Of a stretch of DNA of 64,000 bases, positions 1-8,293 are shown in pieces. Position numbers and translations under genes: made by a program. The stretch covers positions 1-64,000 of the forward strand of contig CALVBW010000014.1 in assembly GCA_944325945.1 (NCBI GenBank). Reading direction: 5' to 3'. This DNA is from Candidatus Gastranaerophilales bacterium (lineage in GTDB: Bacteria > Cyanobacteriota > Vampirovibrionia > Gastranaerophilales > Gastranaerophilaceae). Within the stretch, counting starts at the first letter, position 1, and every line of letters starts with the position of its first letter. The notes under the pieces were generated by a model that saw only the letters and a program-made list of their open reading frames with translations, had not been told where the DNA came from and made no database searches.

Positions 1-1442
1 GCTTCAGAAAGGTTAGAAGAATTTGTGATTGTGATTTTTTGTTCTTTGTTAGTAGCTTTATCTTTAGCTGAAACGTTTACGATACCGTTAGCATCAATAT
101 CGAATGTAACTTCAATTTGCGGCAAACCTCTCATTGCAGGCGGAATACCGTCAAGTCTGAACATACCTAAAGATTTGTTATCTTTAGCCATCGGTCTTTC
201 ACCTTGAAGTACGTGGATATCAACTGCTGTCTGGTTATTTTCGGCTGTTGAGAATACCTGTGATTTAGAAACAGGTATTGTGGTGTTTCTCGGAACAAGA
301 GGTGTCATAACGCCGCCCAATGTTTCAATACCGAGTGTCAACGGTGTTACATCCAACAATACGATGTCTTTAACTTCACCTGCAAGTACACCTGCCTGAA
401 TTGCAGCACCGACTGCAACTACTTCATCAGGGTTTACAGACTGGTTAGGTTCTTTGCCTGTATATTCTTTTACTAACTGTTGAACTGCCGGAATTCTTGA
501 AGAACCGCCGACCAATACAACTTCGTTGATATCAGCTTTGGTAACTCCTGCATCTTTCAATGCGTTTTCAACCGGTGTTTTGCATCTGTTCAATAAATCG
601 CGGCTCAAGTCTTCAAATTTGGCTCTTGTCAAGTTCAAATCAAGGTGTTTAGGACCGTTTGCATCAGCTGTAATGAACGGAAGGTTAATATTTGTTTCCA
701 TAACTGATGACAATTCGCATTTAGCTTTTTCAGCGGCTTCTTTAACACGCTGCATAGCTTGTTTATCGTTTCTCAGGTCAATACCTTCCTGTTTTTTGAA
801 CTCATCGCACATCCAGTCCATAATCTTCTGGTCGAAGTCATCGCCGCCTAAGTGAGTATCACCTGATGTTGAAAGAACTTCGTGAACGCCGTCGCCGATT
901 TCAAGGATTGAAACATCGAATGTGCCGCCGCCCAAGTCGAATACAAGAACTTTTTCTGATTTTTCTTTTTCAAGCCCGTAAGCAAGAGCTGCTGCGGTCG
1001 GTTCGTTTACGATACGTAAAACATCCAAGCCTGCGATTTTACCTGCATCTTTTGTTGCCTGTCTTTGAGCATCATTGAAGTATGCAGGAACAGTGATTAC
1101 GGCTGATGTAACTTTTTCACCCAAATAAGCACTTGCATCATCTGCCAGTTTTCTCAAAATCATTGCAGAGATTTCTTGAGGGGTGTAATCTTTGCCGTCA
1201 ATGTTTACTTTATAATCTTCGCCCATGTGTCTTTTGATTGAAGCGATTGTTTTATCAGGGTTTAAGATAGCCTGACGTTTTGCAAGCTGACCTACAAGTC
1301 TTTCGCCTGTTTTTGAAAAACCAACGATTGAAGGGGTTGTACGTGAACCTTCAGCGTTGGCTATAACTGTCGGCTTGCCGCCTTCCATGACCGCTACAAC
1401 CGAGTTTGTTGTACCTAAGTCAATACCTATTGTTTTAGCCAT
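1..1442 (-). CDS. dnaK: Molecular chaperone DnaK (Hsp70), 3' end cut by window edge
   Basis: ATP-dependent cytoplasmic chaperone working with DnaJ and GrpE. The start ATG (1440-1442) gives [18 protein letters not shown], the Hsp70 phosphate-binding loop. Further on are [24 protein letters not shown] and the linker-like [17 protein letters not shown], followed by the start of the substrate-binding domain. About 480 codons are present; DnaK is usually 600-640, so the C-terminal lid lies outside the window. AAGGAG lies 8 nt before the ATG. No grpE, hrcA or CIRCE-like repeat is visible just upstream, so dnaK appears to start its own transcript here. Identification is secure. Confidence 0.97.
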   Translation of the reverse strand, partial: MAKTIGIDLGTTNSVVAVMEGGKPTVIANAEGSRTTPSIVGFSKTGERLVGQLAKRQAILNPDKTIASIKRHMGEDYKVNIDGKDYTPQEISAMILRKLADDASAYLGEKVTSAVITVPAYFNDAQRQATKDAGKIAGLDVLRIVNEPTAAALAYGLEKEKSEKVLVFDLGGGTFDVSILEIGDGVHEVLSTSGDTHLGGDDFDQKIMDWMCDEFKKQEGIDLRNDKQAMQRVKEAAEKAKCELSSVMETNINLPFITADANGPKHLDLNLTRAKFEDLSRDLLNRCKTPVENALKDAGVTKADINEVVLVGGSSRIPAVQQLVKEYTGKEPNQSVNPDEVVAVGAAIQAGVLAGEVKDIVLLDVTPLTLGIETLGGVMTPLVPRNTTIPVSKSQVFSTAENNQTAVDIHVLQGERPMAKDNKSLGMFRLDGIPPAMRGLPQIEVTFDIDANGIVNVSAKDKATNKEQKITITNSSNLSE

Positions 1443-1540
1443 AATATTATCTCCTTTTCATAAAAATATATTGCTTTTTTATATTATCGTTATAACATTA
1501 TTTTTCAGGAATTCTTAAAAAATAAACAAAAAATTAATAA

Positions 1541-1570
1541 TTTACCCGCCCGAAATTTCGAGCGGGTAAA
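1541..1570 (-). terminator. Rho-independent terminator after the 1573-1893 gene
   Basis: Near-perfect palindrome (TTTACCCGC at 1541-1549 with GCGGGTAAA at 1562-1570, inner CGAAATTTCG). It begins 2 nt beyond the stop codon of the minus-strand small gene. Read on the minus strand, the stem is followed by a T-rich stretch. It separates this gene from dnaK. Confidence 0.8.
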
Positions 1571-1572
1571 AT

Positions 1573-1893
1573 TTATTCAGTGAGTTCACCTTCCATATTG
1601 TTAGAACCCGGCAGACAGACGCCGAATTGGCAGTTTGCGTTATAATTATTACTGTTTGAAGCGGTATTAGGGGTTGTATTTATTAATTCATCATAGTAGG
1701 GTTTATGATATTGCGGCTGAAACGCGTCGGGTTCTTTTATTTCTTCAAGCGGATCCGGAATGAGCTTTTCCTGTAAAGTTTGATTTTCGTTCAGGGCTGA
1801 TGCCGTACAGGGTTCATTTGCGTCAATACTGCAGGATGCAAACGCAGGCATGGCAAAAAAGCTTATAATTAATAATGCTAAAATTTTTTTCAT
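1573..1893 (-). CDS. Small exported protein of unknown function
   Basis: 106 residues starting MKKILALLIISFFAMPAFAS, a typical Sec signal peptide with a likely signal-peptidase site after AFA. The mature part is short, polar and Asn/Pro-rich with four Cys (CSIDANEPC and CQFGVC), which could form two disulfides in the periplasm. An ATG 15 nt further upstream exists, but GGGAGG 7 nt before the chosen ATG fixes the start. It has its own terminator (1541-1570), so it is probably monocistronic. I do not recognise a family. Confidence 0.75.
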   Translation of the reverse strand: MKKILALLIISFFAMPAFASCSIDANEPCTASALNENQTLQEKLIPDPLEEIKEPDAFQPQYHKPYYDELINTTPNTASNSNNYNANCQFGVCLPGSNNMEGELTE

Positions 1894-1949
1894 ACTTATA
1901 CCTCCCATGGTTATATTCTATAGAATAAGTCATGGGGGATAGTTTTACA

Positions 1950-2378
1950 TTACCGGAAAGTCCTATAAATATGTTTTTTTGATAATTTTTTCATCACATC
2001 TTTAAAAGGAACAATAGGTTCCATTTTGTAGCCGCAGTCATCGGACAAGGCTCCGCCCATAGAGAAAAGTTCTTCCTGAGGGTAGCGGCGGCAAATTCCG
2101 GGGCGGCGTTTGTGGATTTTGCATTTACGGGTTACGGGATCAAGGTTCTGGCATTCAAAAATAAGTCCGATGTCATCTTTGCCGATTATTTTAAGGTTTG
2201 CATAAAAACTGTGGAGATATTGAAGTTTTTTGAATTCTTTTTCGTCTTGAAGAACGTGTTTATAGTGTTTGACGTAAATTTGGGTGCAGCATTTGCCGCA
2301 GGCTTTGCATTTGCCAGTGCGGTAATATTTTTTTCTTAGAATATTTGCCAAAAACCATTTTTTAAATTTTGTCCACAT
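1950..2378 (-). CDS. YkgJ-type cysteine-cluster protein
   Basis: 142 residues. CKACGKCC near the N-terminus, later CQNLDPVTRKCKIHKRRPGICRRYP, form the CxxCxxCC...C...C pattern of the YkgJ/CxxCxxCC family, thought to bind zinc or an Fe-S cluster; the biochemical role is not established. Lysine/arginine-rich N-terminus without a signal peptide suggests a cytosolic protein. The start was placed at MWTKFKK rather than 15 nt upstream because TATAAT (2385-2390) lies exactly 6 nt before that ATG and there is no Shine-Dalgarno site, which points to leaderless translation. Confidence 0.8.
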   Translation of the reverse strand: MWTKFKKWFLANILRKKYYRTGKCKACGKCCTQIYVKHYKHVLQDEKEFKKLQYLHSFYANLKIIGKDDIGLIFECQNLDPVTRKCKIHKRRPGICRRYPQEELFSMGGALSDDCGYKMEPIVPFKDVMKKLSKKHIYRTFR

Positions 2379-2416
2379 AATTATATTATACAATTTATAA
2401 TATTAATTTTTGTAAA
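2379..2416 (-). promoter_or_regulatory. Candidate promoter for a leaderless ykgJ-like mRNA
   Basis: On the minus strand TATAAT (2390-2385) is 6 nt before the ATG at 2378. The best -35 is TTTACA (2416-2411) with a long 20-nt spacer, so the -35 assignment is weak. Transcription would begin at or next to the start codon. Confidence 0.4.
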
Positions 2417-2518
2417 CTTTTTGTTTAACTGAGGCAATTACAAATCTTGAGGGTAATTAAAAAAAGTACGAAAGAGATACTGACATAATACTATATAACC
2501 TAAAAAATAACCAACCTT

Positions 2519-2544
2519 GACCTCTTAAAAAGAGGTCTTTTTTT
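2519..2544 (+). terminator. Orphan terminator hairpin, plus strand
   Basis: GACCTCTT, AAA loop, AAGAGGTC, then seven T: a textbook intrinsic terminator. No plus-strand gene precedes it in the window, so it may end a small untranslated transcript starting around 2400-2480. I could not define a convincing promoter for one. Confidence 0.6.
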
Positions 2545-2545
2545 A

Positions 2546-2650
2546 TCGTCCGAGCAGAGGCACGAGCGAAGCGAGAGACGAACAACATCAACGAAAACGT
2601 TGAGTTTTCGTTGTGTTGAGAGCGTTGCCGTTTAGTGCGAGGACGATTTT
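2546..2650. repeat. Imperfect ~100-bp palindrome with strong central hairpin
   Basis: The outer arms ATCGTCC (2546-2552) and GGACGAT (near 2641-2647) are complementary. The centre holds a perfect 10-bp stem (CAACGAAAAC 2589-2598 with GTTTTCGTTG 2604-2613), extended by CAAC/GTTG outside one bulge. Between the arms is CGAGCGAAGCGAGAGACGA. It is higher in G+C than the flanks and no gene is visible. It could be a dispersed palindromic repeat or a structured RNA. Confidence 0.5.
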
Positions 2651-2685
2651 TAGAGTAAGCGTATAGTCTTAACAAAAATTAAAAA

Positions 2686-2730
2686 TGAGAATAATTCTCA
2701 CTTTACAAATAAAATTTGCTGTGATAGAAT
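2686..2730 (+). promoter_or_regulatory. Fur/PerR-like operator and promoter of rubrerythrin
   Basis: TGAGAATAATTCTCA (2686-2700) is a perfect 7-1-7 inverted repeat, the architecture bound by Fur-family regulators. It abuts a strong promoter: TTTACA (2702-2707), 17 nt, TAGAAT (2725-2730) with a TG one base before the -10. A repressor here would block RNA polymerase. For a peroxide-detoxifying rubrerythrin, PerR is the most natural regulator, but the sequence alone cannot separate PerR from Fur. Confidence 0.75.
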
Positions 2731-2759
2731 TAAATATGTAAAAAGAAAGGCGGTTAGAT

Positions 2760-3296
2760 ATGAAATATGTATGTACGGTATGCGGTTGGTCAACGGAAGC
2801 AGATAAGGCACCTGAAAAATGTCCTTTATGCGGAGCAACAACTTTCAAGGCTGTAGGCGGCGGAGATAAAGTTTATGCTTGCGAACACAAAGTTGGCGAC
2901 GGCGTAGTGGAAGATAAAGAAGTAATGGAAGGCTTGAGAGCACACTTTACGGGTGAATGTACCGAAGTCGGCATGTATCTTGCAATGTCAAGAGTAGCAG
3001 AAAGAGAAGGTTATCCGGAAGTTGCAGAAGCTTACAAAAGATATGCATTTGAAGAAGCCGAACATGCTGCAAAATTTGCGGAATTGTTGGGCGAAGTTGT
3101 AACAGATTCAACAAAGAAAAACCTTGAACTTCGTGCAGAGGCTGAACATGGTGCTTGCGAAGGCAAACTGGCTATTGCAAGACGAGCTAAAGAATTGGGT
3201 TATGATGCAATTCATGACACAGTTCATGAAATGGCAAAAGATGAAGCTCGTCACGGTAAAGGTTTTGATGGTTTATTGAAAAGATATTTTTCATAA
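2760..3296 (+). CDS. Reverse rubrerythrin (peroxide/oxygen detoxification)
   Basis: 178 residues. A rubredoxin domain comes first (CTVCGW C5/C8 and CPLCGA C21/C24 bind one iron), followed by a ferritin-like diiron four-helix domain with Glu/His motifs ([36 protein letters not shown]). Classical rubrerythrin has the opposite order; this arrangement is the 'reverse' form known from anaerobes, where it reduces H2O2 and O2 using electrons from NADH via other redox proteins. AAGGCGG lies before the ATG. Single gene between its own operator-promoter and a terminator. Confidence 0.93.
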   Translation: MKYVCTVCGWSTEADKAPEKCPLCGATTFKAVGGGDKVYACEHKVGDGVVEDKEVMEGLRAHFTGECTEVGMYLAMSRVAEREGYPEVAEAYKRYAFEEAEHAAKFAELLGEVVTDSTKKNLELRAEAEHGACEGKLAIARRAKELGYDAIHDTVHEMAKDEARHGKGFDGLLKRYFS

Positions 3297-3310
3297 GACT
3301 TGATAATAAA

Positions 3311-3340
3311 AAATAGCCGGAACATTTGTTCCGGCTATTT
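3311..3340. terminator. Bidirectional terminator between rubrerythrin and the 3354-3641 gene
   Basis: AAATAGCCGGAAC (3311-3323), ATTT loop, GTTCCGGCTATTT (3328-3340): a 13-bp perfect stem flanked by A-run and T-run. It serves the two convergent genes. Confidence 0.9.
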
Positions 3341-3353
3341 TTATGTGAATAAA

Positions 3354-3641
3354 TTAAATTCTGTTATGCCAAACACCGCCTTTACGGTCAACGAAAGCAT
3401 CATATGCAGACCAGAATCTGAATACAACTGTAAGACCTAATACAGCGTGAGTAACGTTTTTTTCAACATGGTTGTCCAAAATTAATTGTCCCAATCCAGG
3501 CCAAATAAGTAATGATAAAGCAGCTGCACCAACGCTTTTTCCTGAGACTTCCCCGGGTTGACCTTCGGTTCCGCCAGCCAATGCCGGAGTAAATGTTCCA
3601 GCCATTGCAATTAAAATAGCCAATACTAAAATTTTTTTCAT
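3354..3641 (-). CDS. Small membrane/exported protein, unknown function
   Basis: 95 residues. Signal peptide MKKILVLAILIAMAGTFTPALAG, likely cleaved after ALA. The rest has a hydrophobic stretch (GAAALSLLIWPGLGQLIL) and a second moderately hydrophobic region (THAVLGLTVVFRFWSAYDAF), so it may stay in the membrane. AGGAAGAG lies 3-4 nt before the ATG. It sits 13 nt downstream of the acyl-CoA synthetase gene on the same strand and is probably cotranscribed. Not recognised. Confidence 0.75.
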   Translation of the reverse strand: MKKILVLAILIAMAGTFTPALAGGTEGQPGEVSGKSVGAAALSLLIWPGLGQLILDNHVEKNVTHAVLGLTVVFRFWSAYDAFVDRKGGVWHNRI

Positions 3642-3654
3642 TTTCTCTTCCTTT

Positions 3655-5328
3655 CTAAATATTCACTAATTCTTTAACTTCTTTACGTTTAACCTTTCTT
3701 GTCGTAGTTTTGGGTAAAGGTTCTTGTCTTATAATAATATTAGTTGGACGTTTATATTGAGTTAATTGCTGTGACAGTAATTTTATGTCATTACGAATCA
3801 ACGTTTCTATTGTATCACTATCATATTTTTCGTACAAGTAATCTTTTGGGACAATTACTGCAGTAATTTCTTCGGTGCCGTCTTTGGAGCCGAAGGTTCT
3901 TGAGGTGCCGAGGACACAGACTTCTGCTATGTAGTCGCTTTTTTCTATTACGGATTCGACTTCTTCGGGGAATACTTTTTTGCCTCCGGAGAGGACAATC
4001 ATATTTTTAATTCTTCCGGTAATATAAATATGTCCGTCGGGGGTAATATTTGCGATATCGCCGGTATGCAGCCAGCCGTTTTCGTCAATAACTTCAGATG
4101 TGAGTTCGGGCTGGTTATGGTAGCCTTTCATAACGGATGGACCTTTAAGGAGCAGCTCGCCTGTCTCGGGGTCGGTTTTTGCTTCATAACTTTTCAGGGG
4201 CTGCCCGACGGAGGCGAGATCTCCGCGTTTGTTTGTATTAACCGATACAACAGGGCTTGTTTCAGATAAGCCGTAGCCTTGATAAACTTTTATGCCGATT
4301 CTTTCAAAGAATTTTCCGACTGCAACATCCAGCGGTGCCCCGCCTGATATACAGCCCATAAAGTGTCCGCCGAATTTGTCATGAATTTTTTTGAACATAA
4401 GTTTTTTAATAGTATAGGACGGAATAAATTTTGCAAGGTTATACATAAATTTAAAAACTGTCTGCGTAAATTGCGACGAATTATGCAATTCTGATTCAAT
4501 CGCCGTTTTTAAAAGTTTTAAAAATGCGGGAACAACAATCATAAAGTCGACTTTTTTTTCAACCATAATGCTTAAAATATCTTTAGGTTTTAAGCTTTGT
4601 GTATAATATACGGTAAAACCGAAATTAAGAAATGTTGAAAACCCGACAGTCAATTCAAATAAATGATTCATGGGCAAAATTGATAATACCGTAACTTTCC
4701 GGTTTGGCAGGATCGCTTTTAATGCGATTTCCAGATCATCCAATTGCGTAAACATATTGGCAAAAGTTATTTCAACACCTTTTGGGGAGCCTGTTGTGCC
4801 TGAGGTGTAAATTATGAGAGCTGTTGATTTAGAGCTTCTGTGGCGCCATTTGCATTCATAAATATTTTCGAATTCGTAAATACTTGTTAAGCCGAGGTTG
4901 TATGACGGCTCATCAATTACAAAAATATTTTTAAGCGACGGGATTTCTTTTTGAAGTTCAAGCGCCATCTGGACAAAAGTTTGTGACACAAGCATAACGG
5001 TTGGTTCGCAGTCCGAAAGAATTGATACAAGTTCATATTTTGTTAATTTTATATCCAGAGGCACAACGGTCATACCTGCCATAATTGATGCAAAAACGCA
5101 TGCTCCGTATTCAGGTTTGGATTCCGATAAAATTGCCACCCGTTCGCCTTTTTTTACCTGAACTTTTATAATCAAATGGCTTGCAAGTTTTCTTGACAAA
5201 AGTCCGATGCCTTTGTAGGAAAATTCTTTCCACCCGAGAGGCGTTCTTATACCGAGCGCAATTCTGTCACTGAATTCATTGGTTTTATCTTCCAAAACCG
5301 ACAACATGTTGTGTTTTCTTAACCCCAT
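3655..5328 (-). CDS. Long-chain acyl-CoA synthetase (AMP-forming)
   Basis: 557 residues, ANL superfamily. It activates a fatty acid to acyl-AMP and then acyl-CoA. The signature P-loop IIYTSGTTGSPKG (about residues 172-184), YGLSETSPVVS (A5 motif), LHTGDIA (A7) and the C-terminal KTTTRKVKRKEV catalytic-lysine region are all present. The start at MGLRKHN is chosen because TGGAG lies 6 nt upstream; an in-frame ATG 36 nt earlier has no such site. The length fits FadD/AAS-type enzymes. It transcribes divergently from miaB. The exact chain-length preference cannot be read from sequence. Confidence 0.9.
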   Translation of the reverse strand: MGLRKHNMLSVLEDKTNEFSDRIALGIRTPLGWKEFSYKGIGLLSRKLASHLIIKVQVKKGERVAILSESKPEYGACVFASIMAGMTVVPLDIKLTKYELVSILSDCEPTVMLVSQTFVQMALELQKEIPSLKNIFVIDEPSYNLGLTSIYEFENIYECKWRHRSSKSTALIIYTSGTTGSPKGVEITFANMFTQLDDLEIALKAILPNRKVTVLSILPMNHLFELTVGFSTFLNFGFTVYYTQSLKPKDILSIMVEKKVDFMIVVPAFLKLLKTAIESELHNSSQFTQTVFKFMYNLAKFIPSYTIKKLMFKKIHDKFGGHFMGCISGGAPLDVAVGKFFERIGIKVYQGYGLSETSPVVSVNTNKRGDLASVGQPLKSYEAKTDPETGELLLKGPSVMKGYHNQPELTSEVIDENGWLHTGDIANITPDGHIYITGRIKNMIVLSGGKKVFPEEVESVIEKSDYIAEVCVLGTSRTFGSKDGTEEITAVIVPKDYLYEKYDSDTIETLIRNDIKLLSQQLTQYKRPTNIIIRQEPLPKTTTRKVKRKEVKELVNI

Positions 5329-5437
5329 ACTAACTCCATAATTCCAAACGACTAATTTCAGCATATTATTTTATATTGGAAAAGTCAAGTTATAACAATA
5401 TTTTTGTATTATAATCGTAATATATTGAAAGGAAGTT

Positions 5438-6772
5438 ATGAAAAAAGTTTATATAGAAACAATGGGATGCCAGATGAATAAATCAGATACCGAAAGAATG
5501 CTCGGTATGCTGTCGCATTTTGGTTATGAAGAAGTTGAAAACCCTAAAAGTGCTGATTTATTGATGGTTAATACCTGTTCAATAAGACAATTAAGCGAGG
5601 ATAAGGCATATAGTTTGATTGGCGTCTGGGGCAAGTGGAAGCAGGAAAATAATCCGGATTTGAAAATCGGTTTTTGCGGGTGTGTAGCCCAGCAAAAGGC
5701 TGAAAAGCTTTTTAAGCGCGCGCCTTATGTGGATTTTGTTTTAGGCACCCATAATATTTATAAACTTCCCGAGATAATTAAGGCTGTTGAAAACGGCGAA
5801 AAAGTTTGCGAATGCACGGAAACCCATAAAACCGAGGACACCCGCGGTTTCGGGATTAAACGTGTAAAATCCGTCAATGCATGGGTTAATATAACAGAAG
5901 GCTGTAACAATTTCTGCACATATTGTATAGTGCCTTATACCCGCGGCAGAGAACGTTCAAGACTTCCTGAAATTATAATTCAAGAGGCAAAAGACGCGCT
6001 GGCAGAAGGGCATAAGGAAATTACACTTCTCGGGCAGAATGTTGACAGCTACGGAAAAGATTTCAAAGATAAAAACTATAGATTGGCTGATCTTTTGCGT
6101 GATTTAAACGCGCTGGACGGAGATTTCAGGATAAGATTTGTAACCTCATATCCGACGGATATTACGGATGAACTTATCAGGACTGTTGTCGAGCTTGACA
6201 AGGTGTGTGAATATTTCCATATTCCGATGCAGTCAGGATCAACAGAGGTTTTGAAAAAAATGAACAGGCGCTATACAAGAGAAGAATACGGCGCTATTGT
6301 TAAAAAAGTCCGTGAAATGGTGCCGGATGTAACGATTACAAGCGATTTTATAGCTGGTTTTCCGGGCGAAACCGAAGAACAGTTTGAAGAAACTCTGACC
6401 GCAATTGATGAATTTGAGCTTGATTACTGCAATGTCGCTGCATATTCCCCGCGTGAAAAAACAGTTGCCGCAAAATGGGTTGATAAATTTATTCCAGAAG
6501 ATGTAAAAGACGAAAGGTTCCAGCGTTTGAACAAAAAAGTTCAGGAAAATTGTCTTAAATCTAATCTTAAATACGTGGGACGCGAGATGGAAATTCTGGT
6601 TGAAAGTTTTTACGAACGCAGAGGAAAGCTTATAAATACCGGCAAAACCAGAAATAATAAGACAGTTCATGTGCCTTATGATAAAGACTTAACCGGACAA
6701 TTTGTGAACGTAAAAATTACCGGCGCCAAAACCTGGTATCTTAATGGGGAAGTTACTACGATACTAAGCTAG
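5438..6772 (+). CDS. miaB: tRNA-2-methylthio-N6-dimethylallyladenosine synthase MiaB
   Basis: 444 residues. Radical-SAM methylthiotransferase that adds the 2-methylthio group to i6A37 of tRNAs. The N-terminal UPF0004 domain carries the auxiliary cluster cysteines (C11 in GCQMN, C47 in NTCSIR, C82 in GCVAQ). The radical-SAM triad is C156/C160/C163 in GCNNFCTYC, and the C-terminal end is a TRAM domain (RGKLINTGKTRNNKTVH). AAAGGAAG precedes the ATG. Length and motifs match MiaB rather than RimO or MtaB. Confidence 0.95.
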   Translation: MKKVYIETMGCQMNKSDTERMLGMLSHFGYEEVENPKSADLLMVNTCSIRQLSEDKAYSLIGVWGKWKQENNPDLKIGFCGCVAQQKAEKLFKRAPYVDFVLGTHNIYKLPEIIKAVENGEKVCECTETHKTEDTRGFGIKRVKSVNAWVNITEGCNNFCTYCIVPYTRGRERSRLPEIIIQEAKDALAEGHKEITLLGQNVDSYGKDFKDKNYRLADLLRDLNALDGDFRIRFVTSYPTDITDELIRTVVELDKVCEYFHIPMQSGSTEVLKKMNRRYTREEYGAIVKKVREMVPDVTITSDFIAGFPGETEEQFEETLTAIDEFELDYCNVAAYSPREKTVAAKWVDKFIPEDVKDERFQRLNKKVQENCLKSNLKYVGREMEILVESFYERRGKLINTGKTRNNKTVHVPYDKDLTGQFVNVKITGAKTWYLNGEVTTILS

Positions 6773-6792
6773 TAGGGCACTATGAATTTGCC

Positions 6793-6817
6793 GTTGGGGT
6801 GAACCCCCCAACCTGCT
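6793..6817 (+). terminator. Probable terminator after miaB
   Basis: GTTGGGG (6793-6799) pairs with CCCCAAC (6806-6812), followed after a few bases by CTTTTT. It lies 20 nt past the miaB stop. The T-run is short and offset, so efficiency is uncertain. Confidence 0.5.
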
Positions 6818-6868
6818 TTTTGAATGAAGTGAATAAGTTAATAAGGGAATAAGTAAATAAGTTTTTTC

Positions 6869-7078
6869 TGTGAGCTTCGCTCACAATTTTTGTCATTCTG
6901 AACTGCCAAAGACGGGATAACACATTCACTTTTGGTCAAATTATATACGTCATCCTGAGACTTTAGCCGAAGGGTCTCTACTGCCCCTCTCCTGTCACTA
7001 CGTGACACCCTCTCCCCCGGGTGAGAGGGTAGAATTTTTTAACAAGCATTTGCGAGTTTAAAAATTCGGGTGAGGGTT
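6869..7078. repeat. Cluster of dispersed intergenic repeats
   Basis: No gene seen. It holds a TGTGAGC/GCTCACA hairpin (6869-6885), GTCATTCTGAACTG- and GTCATCCTGAG-type units (about 6892-6980), and a CCCTCTC...GAGAGGG element (7006-7077) ending AAATTCGGGTGAGGG. The last element recurs at 8294-8362 and 25076-25145. The other units recur inside prepilin leaders near 34216-34430 and 45710-45965. Confidence 0.7.
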
Positions 7079-7121
7079 ATAAAAAAAATCTGCAACAAAA
7101 GTAGTATTTTTTGTAAATCTA

Positions 7122-7149
7122 TTGACAAAAAATGCAAAACAAATATAAT
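7122..7149 (+). promoter_or_regulatory. Consensus sigma-70 promoter upstream of an orphan poly-G locus
   Basis: TTGACA (7122-7127), 16-nt spacer, TATAAT (7144-7149): a perfect match in both boxes. An ATG follows exactly 6 nt after the -10. Confidence 0.8.
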
Positions 7150-7155
7150 AAAATC

Positions 7156-7281
7156 ATGATTAAAAAATATATGGAAAAGATTATTTTAAATATTAAAACG
7201 CCTGCAACCCTTGCCGCGACTAGCATTGAAATCGGGGGGGGTACCATACTTCAAGCATTAAGAGGCTTTTCCATAGAATAG
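7156..7281 (+). other. Short poly-G ORF, possible phase-variable or decayed locus
   Basis: From the ATG at 7156 a 41-codon frame runs through a tract of 8 G (7234-7241) and stops at 7281. The DNA before the tract (TTGAAATC then G8) resembles the leaders at 26308 and 19511, and the peptide context IEIGGG resembles LNIGGG and LKFGGG there. With 9 G the frame would instead stay open to about 7445. Neither frame joins the prepilin gene at 7488. The 7282-7487 stretch holds no gene I can support. It could be a relic of a poly-G prepilin leader or a non-coding transcript. Confidence 0.4.
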
Positions 7282-7487
7282 GTTTATCTGACATCACAAC
7301 CCTGTTGTGGCCCGTAATCGCTATGAACAAACGAAATATGACGGGTCGAACTTGTCATGTTGATACAATATTGATTTCACCTTTCGATAATTGTAACAAC
7401 CGGGGCTGCAATGGGGCTGTGATATCAGCGCGAGGTCGTGCGTAAACGGCCAAAAGATAGTTGTAAAAGAAAGAAAGGTAAAAGATT

Positions 7488-8243
7488 ATGACAAAAAGAT
7501 TTGGTTTTACTTTGGCAGAAGTATTGATCACATTAGGTATTATCGGTGTTGTAGCTGCCATGACAATTCCGACATTGATTTCCAATACAAACGGAGCACA
7601 GTTTAAGACAGCTTACAAAAAAGCATTGTCAACATTGAATCAGGCAGTATTGATGAATATTGCAATGGATGATACTGATTTTTCAGATTTAACGGCGGAT
7701 GCTGCTTCAGGAACAAATCCTACTACTGCTCGTCCATTATCTAGCATGTTATCAGAAAGATTACAGTCAGCAACTGATATTACAGAAAGTTATTTTAAAG
7801 AAGTAGGTACTGCAGCCGAAGATGATGCTAATGAAATTACAATTGATGCTATGGAATACAAAAAGACAGTAACTTGTACAGGCGCCGGTCAACCTACGGA
7901 AGCTGGAACATCGTGTACTGCACAGAATGTAGGTCAGGAAGTTGAAATTGATGCAAATATTGCTGCACCTACTAATAGTACCTGGAGAGTTTACTCATTT
8001 GCAGATGGTACAGCTTTTGCTTACGATATAACTGCTGCAGACTGCGATGCGATAAAAAATAATTGTGTAGGCTTTATTGATGTAAATGGTTCAACAGGTC
8101 CGAACACGCCGATTTCTTGTGCAGATGCTGCTAATGGCACTTGTACATCAGCAGAAATTACAGATATATTCCCTGTATTTTTCCACGGACAAACAGTAGA
8201 ACCTGCAAACGATTCAGCAAGAGCAGTATTATTCGGTAAATAA
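7488..8243 (+). CDS. Prepilin-like protein (type IV pilin/pseudopilin N-terminus), no poly-G
   Basis: 251 residues. The leader MTKRFG is followed by FTLAEVLITLGIIGVVAAM, the class III prepilin signal: prepilin peptidase would cut after Gly6 and the hydrophobic helix would anchor or polymerise the protein. The C-terminal domain is acidic and Ala/Thr-rich with four Cys, and carries FIDVNGSTGPNTP, a version of the D-x-N-G-x-x-x-P-N motif shared by the paralogues in this window. GAAAGG lies before the ATG. Unlike most of its paralogues the start needs no frameshift, so it should be constitutively translatable. Partner secretion genes are not in the window. Confidence 0.88.
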   Translation: MTKRFGFTLAEVLITLGIIGVVAAMTIPTLISNTNGAQFKTAYKKALSTLNQAVLMNIAMDDTDFSDLTADAASGTNPTTARPLSSMLSERLQSATDITESYFKEVGTAAEDDANEITIDAMEYKKTVTCTGAGQPTEAGTSCTAQNVGQEVEIDANIAAPTNSTWRVYSFADGTAFAYDITAADCDAIKNNCVGFIDVNGSTGPNTPISCADAANGTCTSAEITDIFPVFFHGQTVEPANDSARAVLFGK

Positions 8244-8268
8244 TTTATTGAATAAAAGATGAAAAGAG

Positions 8269-8291
8269 GGCGCGCAAGCGCCCTTTTTTTA
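8269..8291 (+). terminator. Terminator after the 7488-8243 prepilin gene
   Basis: GGGCGC (8269-8274), GCAA loop, GCGCCC (8279-8284) and seven T. It is 25 nt beyond the stop codon. Confidence 0.92.
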
Positions 8292-8293
8292 TG

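Noticed and set aside
2457-2675. 72-codon minus-strand reading frame
   Set aside because: It runs through the palindromic repeat and across the rubrerythrin operator side, has no ribosome site and reads as low-complexity basic sequence.
7282-7487. tRNA or known structured RNA between the poly-G ORF and the prepilin gene
   Set aside because: No cloverleaf, no T-loop GGTTCGAATCC-like motif, no known riboswitch core recognised.
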